DNA of 64,000 bases. Source: Actinocrispum wychmicini (GTDB lineage: Bacteria > Actinomycetota > Actinomycetes > Mycobacteriales > Pseudonocardiaceae). The first letter of the stretch is position 1; every line of letters begins with the position of its first letter. The notes beneath the pieces are model-generated. The model did no database searches. It was not told where the DNA came from and saw nothing but the letters and a program-made list of their open reading frames with translations. Positions 35,939-44,060 of the stretch are shown here, piece after piece. Made by a program: the position numbers and the translations under genes. Location: assembly GCF_004345645.1 (NCBI RefSeq), contig NZ_SLWS01000008.1, forward strand, positions 372,001-436,000, written 5' to 3'.

Positions 35939-36532
35939 GTGGCGAAAAGAATCCGTGTTGTCGGCGCGCTCGCTTTGGCGGGCGGCCTCCTGTTGCCGGC
36001 ACTACCGGCGAACGCGCAGGTCGAGGGCGGCGGCTGGACCCCGTGGTCGCCGAGTTTCAAGGTGCAGCAGGTCGGCTGCGGCACGGTCGACGACCTCACG
36101 TTCAAGCTGAGCTGCTCGTCGGGCAGTGGCGAGCAGCGGGCGGAACGCCGGTACACCACCTATTCGACCGGCACCCACCAGTTCGAGGGCTCGTTCCGGA
36201 TCACCAGCATGGGCGGCAGCCGGATCAGCCTGAAGCAGACGTTCGGCGCGAGCGGGCCGTTCTTCCTGCTCGCGGTCGAACGCGGCGGCCGGCTGTACTC
36301 GGTCGAAGGCGGCGCGACCATCGCCACCGGCGCGACCGTCGGCACCACTGTCCGGGTCAACACCGTCAACCAGGTCGGGTCGACCCACCGCACGTACATC
36401 AACGGGTCGTTGAAGAACACGACGTCCTCGCCGAACCACTCGTACTACGACAAGTTCGGGGCGTACCGGACGGCCAGCGGCGCCGGGCCGATCACGGTCG
36501 TGTGGAGCGGGATCCGGTTCTGGCAGAAGTGA
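35939..36532 (+). CDS. Secreted polysaccharide-lyase-like jelly-roll protein
   Basis: The 197-residue product has a signal peptide (KRIRVVGALALAGGLLLPALPANA) with cleavage after ANA. The mature region has RAERRY, SLKQTF and YYDKFGAYR in the order and spacing of the alginate-lyase PL7-like jelly roll (R-E, Q-x-H, YFKxGxYxQ in active enzymes), but the His of Q-x-H and final Gln are absent. It may bind or weakly cleave a uronic-acid polymer. GGAGG precedes the GTG at 35939. It overlaps the lipoprotein gene by GTGA. Confidence 0.55.
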   Translation: MAKRIRVVGALALAGGLLLPALPANAQVEGGGWTPWSPSFKVQQVGCGTVDDLTFKLSCSSGSGEQRAERRYTTYSTGTHQFEGSFRITSMGGSRISLKQTFGASGPFFLLAVERGGRLYSVEGGATIATGATVGTTVRVNTVNQVGSTHRTYINGSLKNTTSSPNHSYYDKFGAYRTASGAGPITVVWSGIRFWQK

Positions 36533-37218
36533 TCCGCGCACTGTTCGGGCTGCTCGTGGTGCTGGCCGGCTGCTCGGCCGGCACCACGGGCCCCCAACTG
36601 ACGGCCACCCTGACGGCGCCGACCGACATCACCCTGACGTGGCGCCCGACCGACCCGGCGGCGGCCGGCCAGATCGTTGAGTACACCAACGAAGCCGGCT
36701 CGCCCTACACCATCCTGGCGTTCGTGCCGCCGGACCTGGCCACCTACCGCCACCCCGACCTGATCCCGCAAACACCGTTCTACTACCGGATCCGACCCTA
36801 CTACGGCACCGCGTCCACCCCCGTCAACGTGACCCTGCCGCCCGGCGACGTCGATCAGTCCACATCGGACAACGGCGACTGGGCCCGACCGGCGACGATC
36901 CCGGGCGGCCCACCGGCCGTCGCCGGCGTACGTGACCCACGCTCGGCGCCGACCGCGTTGACCCCGACGATCGTGAACCCGAACGGCATCCACTTCACCT
37001 GGACCGACAACTCGACCGACGAGGAAGGTTTCTTTCTCGAAGTGCGCACACCCGGTGAGACCCTTTTCCGAGTGGCGGCCGTTCTTGACCCGAATGTGAC
37101 AAGTTTCGGGCTCACCACCCTCGAATCGGAGAAACAGGCCGCATACCAGGTTCGCCCGATCCGGTACGGCCCGCCCACAAACGTCGCCCACCAGACCACA
37201 GGCGGCCAATCCGGGTAA
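36529..37218 (+). CDS. Lipoprotein with fibronectin III-like repeats
   Basis: The 229-residue protein begins RALFGLLVVLAGCSAGT, a lipoprotein signal with Cys in the LAGC box. The rest contains two similar FnIII-like blocks (LTATLTAPTDITLTWRPTD, PNGIHFTWTDNSTDEEGF), each ending in a Tyr-rich strand (YYRIRPYYG, AAYQVRPIRYG). It should be anchored outside the membrane and bind a polymer or partner. It is translationally coupled to the preceding secreted jelly-roll gene through a GTGA overlap, so the two probably act together. Confidence 0.6.
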   Translation: MIRALFGLLVVLAGCSAGTTGPQLTATLTAPTDITLTWRPTDPAAAGQIVEYTNEAGSPYTILAFVPPDLATYRHPDLIPQTPFYYRIRPYYGTASTPVNVTLPPGDVDQSTSDNGDWARPATIPGGPPAVAGVRDPRSAPTALTPTIVNPNGIHFTWTDNSTDEEGFFLEVRTPGETLFRVAAVLDPNVTSFGLTTLESEKQAAYQVRPIRYGPPTNVAHQTTGGQSG

Positions 37219-37255
37219 TGTTCAGCGGTGCGGGCGGAACGAGGGAGGGCCCAAG

Positions 37256-37651
37256 ATGGCGACGTGGGAAGATTTGGTCGAGTTCATCCAGGGTGAGTAC
37301 CGGGTGGTGGCCAAGACGCAGGACGAGATCCGGGTCGAGTTCGAGTGGGAGGACGAAGATCGCACCCAAGTGATGATCATCGCCCGCGAAGAGCTCGACC
37401 GGAAGTACGAATGGGTACAGATCCTCACCCCCATCGGCCTGGCCAAGGACGTGAACCTGCACCTACTCCTAGAGTCGATCGGCCACACCACGATCGCCTG
37501 CGGCGCGGCCATCATGGGAGACCACGTAGTGCTCCGCCACGCGCTGCCCCTGGAAAACCTGGACATCAACGAATTCACCGACCCACTAGCCCTGATAGCC
37601 GGCGCCGCGGACAACCTCGAAGCCGAATTCTGGGGCGGCGACAACTACTGA
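37256..37651 (+). CDS. Hypothetical acidic protein (YbjN-like fold possible)
   Basis: The 131-residue acidic cytosolic protein has alternating strands and helices (YRVVAKTQDEIRVEFEWEDE, TQVMIIAREELDRKYEWVQILTPIG, VVLRHALPLENLDINEF) reminiscent of the type III secretion chaperone/YbjN-like fold. No function is assigned. It lies 37 bases after the lipoprotein gene, possibly in the same transcript, and the repeat-rich region follows. Confidence 0.5.
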   Translation: MATWEDLVEFIQGEYRVVAKTQDEIRVEFEWEDEDRTQVMIIAREELDRKYEWVQILTPIGLAKDVNLHLLLESIGHTTIACGAAIMGDHVVLRHALPLENLDINEFTDPLALIAGAADNLEAEFWGGDNY

Positions 37652-37742
37652 CAAAGCAAAGCATCCACACAGGACACTGAGAGCGGCAGTCGACCACCGA
37701 GGCAAGCGACAGGCGGAGGCCAAGCGCGGAGCGCCAAGCGGG

Positions 37743-37826
37743 GCTAGTTGGTGAGCGAGGGCTAGTTGGGGGGCTGGTTGCTGAGCGGATGCTTGTTGGT
37801 GAGCGGGAGTTGGTTGGTGAGCGAAG
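37743..37826. repeat. 18-bp minisatellite, five units
   Basis: Units of 18 bases with consensus GCTNGTTGGTGAGCGNNN run from 37743 to 37826; the second unit is only 12 bases long. The last unit ends exactly where the 161-nt hairpin begins. The 90 bases between the preceding gene and this array show nothing recognisable. Confidence 0.7.
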
Positions 37827-37986
37827 GTTCGGTTTTACATGGGGCACGGTGGGTTTAAAGCTGGCTATGGCGGCAGGCCCAAAGACATCCCAGCGACAGA
37901 CCGGTGGGGGACAAGACGAGGAACCCTTGGCCTGCCGGCGTAGTCGGCTTGCACCCACCGTGGGGGTCCCCATGTCAAACCGAACC
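37826..37986 (+). repeat. 161-nt imperfect inverted repeat (hairpin element)
   Basis: The left end GGTTCGGTTTTACATGGGG pairs with the right end, where the complement reads the same with one mismatch. After a five-base bulge on the right arm the next ten bases pair perfectly (CACGGTGGGT). Then AAGCTGGCTATGGCGGCAGG pairs with its partner with four differences, three of which are G-U in a plus-strand RNA. The loop is about 40 bases. It could be a MITE-like element or a structured RNA; no transposase gene is near. Confidence 0.7.
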
Positions 37987-38014
37987 GTGGTGGGCACCTA
38001 ACGCCCGGCGACAA

Positions 38015-38701
38015 TCACCCCTCGACGGCCCGCAGAGCCGATTCGATCAAATCAGCGACCGCGACCGGTTGAGACGCCAGAGAAGCGTGGCCCGACGCGA
38101 CCTCGATGGTCTTCCGCGCGGCCATCCGAGCCGCCATCCGGCGCTGGTTGTCCGGGTGGATCATGCGGTCCTCGGTCGACACCTGGTACCACGACGGCTT
38201 GTGCTTCCACGCGGGTTCGGTCACCGGGGCGACGAACGCCGCGCCGAGGGGTGCTTTCTGGGTCACCGCCATGACCAGGGCCTCGTCGGCCGGGAGGTCC
38301 TGGCAGAAGCTCTCGTGGAACTTGTCCGGCGCGATCCACAGGTGGCCGTCGGAGTCCGGGGCGACGTTCGCGCCACCCGGCGCCGGGTACGCCTCGCCGA
38401 TCGTGGCCAGGCTTTCGCCGGTGTCCGGCGCGAAGGCGGCGATGTACACCAGGCCGGCGACGTTGGGCAGGTTGCCGGCCTCGGTGATGACCGCGCCGCC
38501 GTAGGAGTGGCCGACCAGCAGGACCGGGCCGTCGACCTGGTTGATCATCTGCTGGGTCCGGGCCGCGTCGTCGGCGAGCGAGGTGAGTGGGTTCTCCACC
38601 GCGCGCTGCGACCGGTGGCCGCGCCTGTCCAGTTCGACGATGACCTTGGCCCAGTGGGCGGCGCCGCCCCAGAAGCCGTGAACGAACAGCACGGTTGCCA
38701 T
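38015..38701 (-). CDS. Alpha/beta hydrolase
   Basis: This 228-residue hydrolase begins with the oxyanion-hole motif VLFVHGFWGGAAHW, has the nucleophile elbow VGHSYGGAV (Ser near 65), an acid in STEDRMIHPDNQ and His in ASGHASLAS. It is like small esterases/lactonases of the salicylate-esterase group. AAGGAGGA precedes the ATG at 38701. It is divergent from an AraC-type regulator, which probably controls it. Confidence 0.75.
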   Translation of the reverse strand: MATVLFVHGFWGGAAHWAKVIVELDRRGHRSQRAVENPLTSLADDAARTQQMINQVDGPVLLVGHSYGGAVITEAGNLPNVAGLVYIAAFAPDTGESLATIGEAYPAPGGANVAPDSDGHLWIAPDKFHESFCQDLPADEALVMAVTQKAPLGAAFVAPVTEPAWKHKPSWYQVSTEDRMIHPDNQRRMAARMAARKTIEVASGHASLASQPVAVADLIESALRAVEG

Positions 38702-38765
38702 GACCGGGATCCTCCTTGGTTTGGGATACTGACCACCAAGCTACGTGGAGGATGGGGCAAAAACT

Positions 38766-39614
38766 ATGGCCGAAACGACGCTGAACTTTGCCGTTTCACC
38801 ACATGACGGGGACGCGCTGTCCGACGTTCTGCAGGCTGTCCACCTGCACGGCGGAGCCATGGAACGGGTGTTCGCCGACCACGTGAATCACCCGTCCGGT
38901 ACCCGACTGCTGCATATCGTCGAGACCGGCAGCGCCCGTGTCGAGTGTCCGGGTGGCGTGGTCGTCGACCTGGGTGTCGGCGACTTGGCGCTCCTCGCGC
39001 GCGGTGACGCGCACACCATCCGCGCGGTCCCGACGGCGCAGTGGGTGACCGGCCAGTTCGTGGTGGACAACCTGGTGGCCGACCCGCTGCTCGGCGTCCT
39101 GCCGCCGGTGGTCGTGATCCGCGCGGACACAGCCTGGTTGTCGGTGTCGCTCGACCTGATCCTGGTCGAGCTGGTCACCCCGCGGCCCGGTTCGCGGGTG
39201 ATGCTGTCCAGGGTCCTGGACCTGCTGTTCATCCACGCGCTACGGGCGTGGGCGGCGGACAACCGGCACGCCAGTCCCGGCTGGCTGACCGCCGCGATGG
39301 ACCCGCGGCTCGGGCCGGTGCTGTCCGCGATCCACCAGGCGCCGGGACGCGACTGGTCGGTCACCGAACTCGCCCGCCTCGCCACCCTGTCCCGGTCGGC
39401 GTTCGCGACCAGGTTCGCGACGTTGCTCGGCCAGCCGCCGGCGGCCTACGTGCACCGGCAGCGGCTGGAACGGGCCGCGCACCTGCTGCTGTCCACCACC
39501 GAGCCGGTGGGGCGGGTCGCCGAGCGGGTCGGGTACGCCTCCGAAGCCGCCTTCAGCCGTGCGTTCACTCGCGCCTACGGCAAGTCGCCGCGCTCATGGC
39601 GAAGGACAGGGTGA
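38766..39614 (+). CDS. AraC family regulator with cupin domain
   Basis: The 282-residue protein has an N-terminal cupin_6-type ligand domain (residues ~10-150) and a C-terminal AraC double HTH (DWSVTELARLATLSRSAFATRFATLLGQPPAAYVHRQRLERAAHLLL, then RVAERVGYASEAAFSRAFTRAYGKSPRSWRR). It is divergent from the hydrolase gene; an inverted repeat CTTGGT-N14-ACCAAG (38715-38740) lies between. ATG at 38766 is chosen; an upstream GTG at 38745 is possible. Confidence 0.75.
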   Translation: MAETTLNFAVSPHDGDALSDVLQAVHLHGGAMERVFADHVNHPSGTRLLHIVETGSARVECPGGVVVDLGVGDLALLARGDAHTIRAVPTAQWVTGQFVVDNLVADPLLGVLPPVVVIRADTAWLSVSLDLILVELVTPRPGSRVMLSRVLDLLFIHALRAWAADNRHASPGWLTAAMDPRLGPVLSAIHQAPGRDWSVTELARLATLSRSAFATRFATLLGQPPAAYVHRQRLERAAHLLLSTTEPVGRVAERVGYASEAAFSRAFTRAYGKSPRSWRRTG

Positions 39615-39673
39615 CCGTTTTACCACCCGATATGACCAACGATCTGGTCGTCCGTTACTGGTGGTATCGACCC

Positions 39674-40723
39674 ATGGATACTCATCGTATTGCTCTCATC
39701 CCTGGCGACGGGATCGGCAACGAGGTGACTCCCGCGGCGTGCGCGGTCCTGGACGCGATCGGTCGACGGCACGGCGTTCGTTTCGAGTACGACACGTACG
39801 ACTGGTCCTGCGCGCGCTACCTCACCGAAGGCGCGATGATGCCCGCCGATGGGCTGGAACGGATCCGGCACCACGACGCGATCTTCCTTGGCGCGGTGGG
39901 TGATCCGGCCGTCGCCGACCACGTGTCCCTGTGGGGCCTGCTGATCCCGATCCGCCGCGGCTTCCGGCAGTACGTCAACCTGCGGCCGATCCGGCTGTTC
40001 CCCGGCGTGCAGGGCCCGCTCAAGTCCGGGACGGTCGACCTGGTGGTGGTCCGGGAGAACGTGGAAGGCGAGTACAGCGAGATCGGCGGCCGGATGAACC
40101 GTGGCTTCCCGGAGGAGATGGCCGTGCAGGAGGCGGTGTTCACCCGGACCGGGGTCACCCGGGTGGTGGACTACGCCTTCACGTTGGCGCGGACCCGGCG
40201 CGGCCACGTGACGTCGGCGACCAAGTCGAACGGGATCGTGCACACGTTGCCGTTCTGGGACGAGCTGGTGGCCGAGTGCGCGCCCGCGTATCCGGACGTG
40301 ACCTGGGACCAGGAGCACATCGACGCGTTGTGCGCGAAGCTGGTGCTCGATCCTGGGCGGTTCGACGTGATCGTCGCGTCGAACCTGTTCGGCGACATAC
40401 TTTCGGACCTTGCGGCCGCGGTGGCCGGCAGCATCGGGATCGCGCCGGCCGCGAACCTCAACCCCGAGCGGGAGTTCCCGTCGATGTTCGAGCCGGTGCA
40501 CGGCTCCGCGCCGGACATCGCGGGGCTGGGCGCCGCCAACCCGGTCGGCGCGATCTGGACGGCCGCGATCATGCTGAACCACCTGGGGTACGTCGAGGCG
40601 GCGGCCGACGTGGAGGACGCCATCGCGACGATCTTCGCGAAGACCTCGTTGCGCACAAGGGATCTGGGCGGCACGGCGATGACGGACGAGTTCGTCAAGG
40701 CGTTCCTGGACGTACTGGGGTGA
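39674..40723 (+). CDS. Tartrate/D-malate-type beta-decarboxylating dehydrogenase
   Basis: The 349-residue enzyme belongs to the isocitrate/isopropylmalate dehydrogenase superfamily. It begins RIALIPGDGIGNEVTPAA, has VVRENVEGEYSEIGG, a catalytic Lys in TSATKSNGI and Asp in ASNLFGDILSDLAAA. Length and motifs suit tartrate dehydrogenase/decarboxylase or D-malate dehydrogenase rather than leucine or TCA enzymes. It needs NAD and a divalent metal. No ribosome binding site is obvious before the ATG at 39674, 59 bases after the AraC gene. Confidence 0.75.
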   Translation: MDTHRIALIPGDGIGNEVTPAACAVLDAIGRRHGVRFEYDTYDWSCARYLTEGAMMPADGLERIRHHDAIFLGAVGDPAVADHVSLWGLLIPIRRGFRQYVNLRPIRLFPGVQGPLKSGTVDLVVVRENVEGEYSEIGGRMNRGFPEEMAVQEAVFTRTGVTRVVDYAFTLARTRRGHVTSATKSNGIVHTLPFWDELVAECAPAYPDVTWDQEHIDALCAKLVLDPGRFDVIVASNLFGDILSDLAAAVAGSIGIAPAANLNPEREFPSMFEPVHGSAPDIAGLGAANPVGAIWTAAIMLNHLGYVEAAADVEDAIATIFAKTSLRTRDLGGTAMTDEFVKAFLDVLG

Positions 40724-40763
40724 AAAAACCGGACAGAACACCCGAGAACCGGCACTTGTCCGG

Positions 40764-40779
40764 ATTGGTCTAGTCCAAA
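40764..40779. promoter_or_regulatory. DasR-type responsive element (dre)
   Basis: ATTGGTCTAGTCCAAA at 40764-40779 closely matches the DasR dre consensus ActGGTCTAGACCAcT; the core TGGTCTAG-TCCA differs at one position. TTGACA at 40783-40788 follows as a likely -35. DasR is the actinobacterial N-acetylglucosamine-responsive GntR regulator, so the chitinase would be induced when GlcNAc accumulates. DasR itself is not in the window. Confidence 0.65.
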
Positions 40780-40916
40780 GTATTGACACCGGGCGGGTCG
40801 TCCGCGCACATTTCATGAACGGGTCTCGGACCCGCTCGTGACCGAATGCCGGGTACGCCCTCCTTCGCAGTGGCGCGAATCGGAGGTGGGCGGACCGCCA
40901 GCGCGAGGAGAGCACG

Positions 40917-42641
40917 ATGCAACCCAAAGTATCCAGAAGGACAGCGATCTTCGCCGCGGCCGCCGCCGCGGCGGTCGTCGGCGGACTGGCCGTCGCAGCC
41001 CCGGCCGGTGTCGCGCCCACCGCCGCCGCCGCGACGTCCGGCGGCGTGCGAATCGCCTACTACGACCAATGGAGCATCTACCAGAACGCCTACTACCTGA
41101 AGAACGTCGACTCGATCGCCAACAACCTCGACGTCCTGCTCTACGACTTCGAGAACATCAACCCCAGCTCGCTCACCTGCTTCGAGGCCACCAAGGCGAC
41201 CGATCCCGACCCCGGCGGCGAGAACAACCCCAACGCCGGTGACGGCGCGGAGGACCAGTTCGCCGACTACCAGAAGTCGTTCGGCGCGGACATCAGCGTC
41301 GACGGCACCGGCGACGTGTTCAACCAGCCGATCGCCGGCAACTTCCACCAGTTGCAGGAACTCAAGGCCCGCCACCCGAACCTCAAGGTGCTGCTCTCCC
41401 TGGGCGGCTGGACCTACTCGAAGTACTTCTCCGACGCCGCGGCCACTGACGCGTCCCGCAAGAAGTTCGTCGGCTCCTGCATCGACATGTTCATCAAGGG
41501 GAACATCCCGGCGTCCGGCGGCTTCGGCGGCCCGGGGACCGCGGCGAACATCTTCGACGGCTTCGACATCGACTGGGAGTACCCGGCCGTCAACACCGGT
41601 CACCTGGGCAACCACTTCAACGCCAATGACACGGCGAACTTCACCGCTCTGCTGGCGGAGTTCCGGACCGAGCTGGACGCGTTGGGCGGCAAGCACTACA
41701 CGCTGTCCGCCGCGCTGCCGGGCGGTCAGGACAAGGTGGCGAAGATCCAGACCGACAAGATCGGCAAGATCCTGGACTTCGGCAACGTGATGACTTACGA
41801 CATGCACGGCGCGTGGGACGCGACCGGGCCGACGAACTTCCAGGACCCGGTGTTCCCGTCGGCGAACGACCCGTCGAACGTGATCACCCCGGGGACCGAG
41901 AAGTACAACGCCGACTCGATCATCAAGGACTACATCAACGGCAACAGCGCGTACGGCATCACCGGCGGGTTCCCGGCGAACAAGCTGACCATGGGCATCC
42001 CGTTCTACTACCGGGGCTGGACCGGCGTCACGGCCGGCTCGAACCACGGTCTGTACTCGACGGCTTCCGGGCCGTCGGCCGGGAAGACCCTGAGCGGCAA
42101 CGTGCCGGGTGTCGCGATGTACAAGGAACTGTCCGGGGTCGTGAACAACCCGGCCATGACGTTCTACGACGCGACCAGACAGTCGTCCTGGTTCTACGAC
42201 GGGAACAACTTCTACACCGGCGCGTCGCCGCAGTCGATCAAGGCCCGCACGGACTACATCCACTGCACCGGCCTCGGCGGCGCGATGATGTTCTCGCTGT
42301 ACGACCTCGACCCGGCGTCCACATTGTTCAACGCGGTCGTCAACGGCCTCAACTCGTCGACGCCGAACTGTTCGACGCCACCGCCGTCGAGCTCGACCAC
42401 ACCACCCACGAGCTCGACGACCCCGCCGACGAGTTCGACCACTCCGCCGACCAGCTCGACCACACCACCTACGAGCTCGTCGACGCCGCCTCCAGGCGTC
42501 CCCGCGTGGGCGCCCAACACCGCCTACACCACCGGGCAAAAGGTGACCTTCAACGGCAGCACCTACACCTGCCGGCAAGGCCACACCTCGATGGTGGGCT
42601 GGGAACCGCCCAACGTTCCGGCTCTCTGGCTGAAGAGCTGA
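40917..42641 (+). CDS. Secreted GH18 chitinase with CBM5
   Basis: The 574-residue protein has an Ala-rich signal (RRTAIFAAAAAAAVVGGLAVAAPAG), a GH18 barrel (about 45-480) with SxGG in LLSLGGWTYS and the DxxDxDxE motif FDGFDIDWEYP whose catalytic acid is Glu221. A Ser/Thr/Pro linker of TTPPTSS repeats (about 483-523) leads to a C-terminal CBM5 chitin-binding domain (AWAPNTAYTTGQKVTFNGSTYTC...). It cleaves beta-1,4 GlcNAc chains outside the cell. The ATG at 40917 has GAGGAG upstream, and a dre box lies at 40764, the standard actinomycete chitinase arrangement. Confidence 0.9.
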   Translation: MQPKVSRRTAIFAAAAAAAVVGGLAVAAPAGVAPTAAAATSGGVRIAYYDQWSIYQNAYYLKNVDSIANNLDVLLYDFENINPSSLTCFEATKATDPDPGGENNPNAGDGAEDQFADYQKSFGADISVDGTGDVFNQPIAGNFHQLQELKARHPNLKVLLSLGGWTYSKYFSDAAATDASRKKFVGSCIDMFIKGNIPASGGFGGPGTAANIFDGFDIDWEYPAVNTGHLGNHFNANDTANFTALLAEFRTELDALGGKHYTLSAALPGGQDKVAKIQTDKIGKILDFGNVMTYDMHGAWDATGPTNFQDPVFPSANDPSNVITPGTEKYNADSIIKDYINGNSAYGITGGFPANKLTMGIPFYYRGWTGVTAGSNHGLYSTASGPSAGKTLSGNVPGVAMYKELSGVVNNPAMTFYDATRQSSWFYDGNNFYTGASPQSIKARTDYIHCTGLGGAMMFSLYDLDPASTLFNAVVNGLNSSTPNCSTPPPSSSTTPPTSSTTPPTSSTTPPTSSTTPPTSSSTPPPGVPAWAPNTAYTTGQKVTFNGSTYTCRQGHTSMVGWEPPNVPALWLKS

Positions 42642-42654
42642 CACCGGGCGGTCC

Positions 42655-42691
42655 GAACACCGGTACCGGCGAGCCGCCGGTACCGGTGTTC
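42655..42691. terminator. Hairpin terminator after the chitinase gene
   Basis: A perfect 16-bp stem (42655-42670 with 42676-42691) closes on a five-base loop, followed by TTT. It begins 14 bases after the chitinase stop and ends 17 bases before the LysR start, so it should stop read-through. Confidence 0.75.
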
Positions 42692-42707
42692 TTTAGGATC
42701 ACCCAGC

Positions 42708-43583
42708 GTGGAACTGAGGCAGCTGGCGTACTTCGTGGCCGTGGTCGACGAGGCCAACTTCACCAGGGCGGCGGCCCGGATGCACGTGGCGCAGCCCGGG
42801 GTGAGCGCGCAGATCCGGCAGCTGGAACGGGAACTCGGGCACGAGTTGCTCGACCGGGGCGGCCGGTCGGTTCAGGTGACCGAGGTGGGCGCGGCCGTGC
42901 TGCCGTTCGCACGTGCCGCGCTGGCCGCCGTCGAGGGTGCGCGGCTGGCCGTCGACGAGCTGGCCGGGTTGGTTCGCGGGCACGTGGCGCTCGGCATGAT
43001 CACGTCGCACGCCTTCGACATTCCAGGGCTGCTCGCCGGGTTCCACGACGATCACCCGGCGGTGGAGATCACGTTGTCCGAGGCGAACTCCGACGTGTTG
43101 GTCCGGGACGTGCTCGCCGGGCGGCTGGACGCGGCGATCATCGGCTACGCCGGGGACGCGCCCGAGGGACTGGGCGTGCACGTCCTCGTCGACGAGCCCA
43201 TCGTCGCCGCCGTCGCTCACTCGGATCCGTTGGCACGCACGGCAAGTCTCTCGATCGACGCCCTGCGGGACCGGCTCCTGATCTGCCTGCCGCTGGGCAC
43301 CGGCGTCCGGTCGAGCCTGGAGAAAGCCTGTGCCCAGGCCGGTTTCCGGCCACATGTGGCGTTCGAGGCCGGCACGCCGCCGATGCTCGCCGAACTGGCG
43401 CGGCGCGGGTTGGGGATGGCGATCCTGCCCGAGTCGTTGGTCGGCAGCCGCCCCGAGCTGCACGGGATCTCCCTGGCCGGGCTGCGCGGGACGCTCGCGC
43501 TGGTGTGGCGCGGTGCCGCCCCGGGCAGCCCGGCCGGCCGAGCCCTGGTCGATCGGGCACGGCAGGTCCTGCGGGGCACGTGA
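42708..43583 (+). CDS. LysR family regulator
   Basis: The 291-residue LysR-type regulator has the HTH LRQLAYFVAVVDEANFTRAAARMHVAQPGVSAQIRQLE and a full effector domain ending RALVDRARQVLRGT. GTG start at 42708 follows the terminator. Its likely target and inducer are unknown; the gene remnant downstream was probably not its partner. Confidence 0.8.
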   Translation: MELRQLAYFVAVVDEANFTRAAARMHVAQPGVSAQIRQLERELGHELLDRGGRSVQVTEVGAAVLPFARAALAAVEGARLAVDELAGLVRGHVALGMITSHAFDIPGLLAGFHDDHPAVEITLSEANSDVLVRDVLAGRLDAAIIGYAGDAPEGLGVHVLVDEPIVAAVAHSDPLARTASLSIDALRDRLLICLPLGTGVRSSLEKACAQAGFRPHVAFEAGTPPMLAELARRGLGMAILPESLVGSRPELHGISLAGLRGTLALVWRGAAPGSPAGRALVDRARQVLRGT

Positions 43584-43699
43584 CGAACCACATCCCGCGG
43601 TTCGGCTGGGCACTTCCGTCCGTTCTTGTGGCGCCGTCGTGGTCAGCCCGGACGGGCACACCGTGACCGGCCGGATCATGTCCGCCGAGCAACGGCGGT

Positions 43700-44060
43700 G
43701 GGTCGGATCGGCCACCTGGACCGGCCGTCGCACATCATGCAACTCGCGGCGGCCCACCTGATGGCCAACGGCGGCGCGATCCGGCTGATGCACAGGCTAC
43801 GCCAGTTGCGTGCCCGGAAGCGGGCCATCGTCGAACCGGCGTTCTCCACAGTGGACACAACGTTCGCGGTGCCGACCGCGGGGCCGGCCACGGACGTGGC
43901 GTCGGCACTGCTCAGGCGCGGAGTCCGTACGGAAACGCTTGCCCCGTACTACTTCGCGCCTGAGCTCGTGCCGCAGGCACTGCTGCTCGGTTACGTCCAC
44001 CTACCGGACAGCTTGTTGCGCAAAGCCCTGTCAGTGCTCGGTGAAGTACTCGGCCGGATG
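43700..44060 (+). pseudogene. C-terminal remnant of a MocR/aminotransferase protein
   Basis: A frame reads HIMQLAAAHLMANGGAIRLMHRLRQLRARKRAIVEPAF, then VRTETLAPYYFAPELVPQALLLGYVHLPDSLLRKALSVLGEVL. This matches the last part of a class I aminotransferase/MocR domain, with no N-terminal half, HTH or PLP lysine. It starts from no plausible start site and runs into the peptidase gene's 3' end. It is a truncated gene fragment. Confidence 0.5.

Noticed and set aside
37743..37826. CRISPR-like direct repeats
   Set aside because: Units are contiguous with no spacers, are 18 bases long and degenerate, and no cas genes are present; the same holds for 25854-26033.
37575..37997. A minus-strand Ser/Pro/Arg-repeat ORF
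   Set aside because: It runs through the minisatellite and the hairpin and overlaps the 3' end of the acidic protein gene; the repeat keeps the frame open artificially.
40729..40763. Terminator from CCGGACA/TGTCCGG
   Set aside because: The arms are only 7 bases with a 21-base loop and no T-run, and they abut the dre box.
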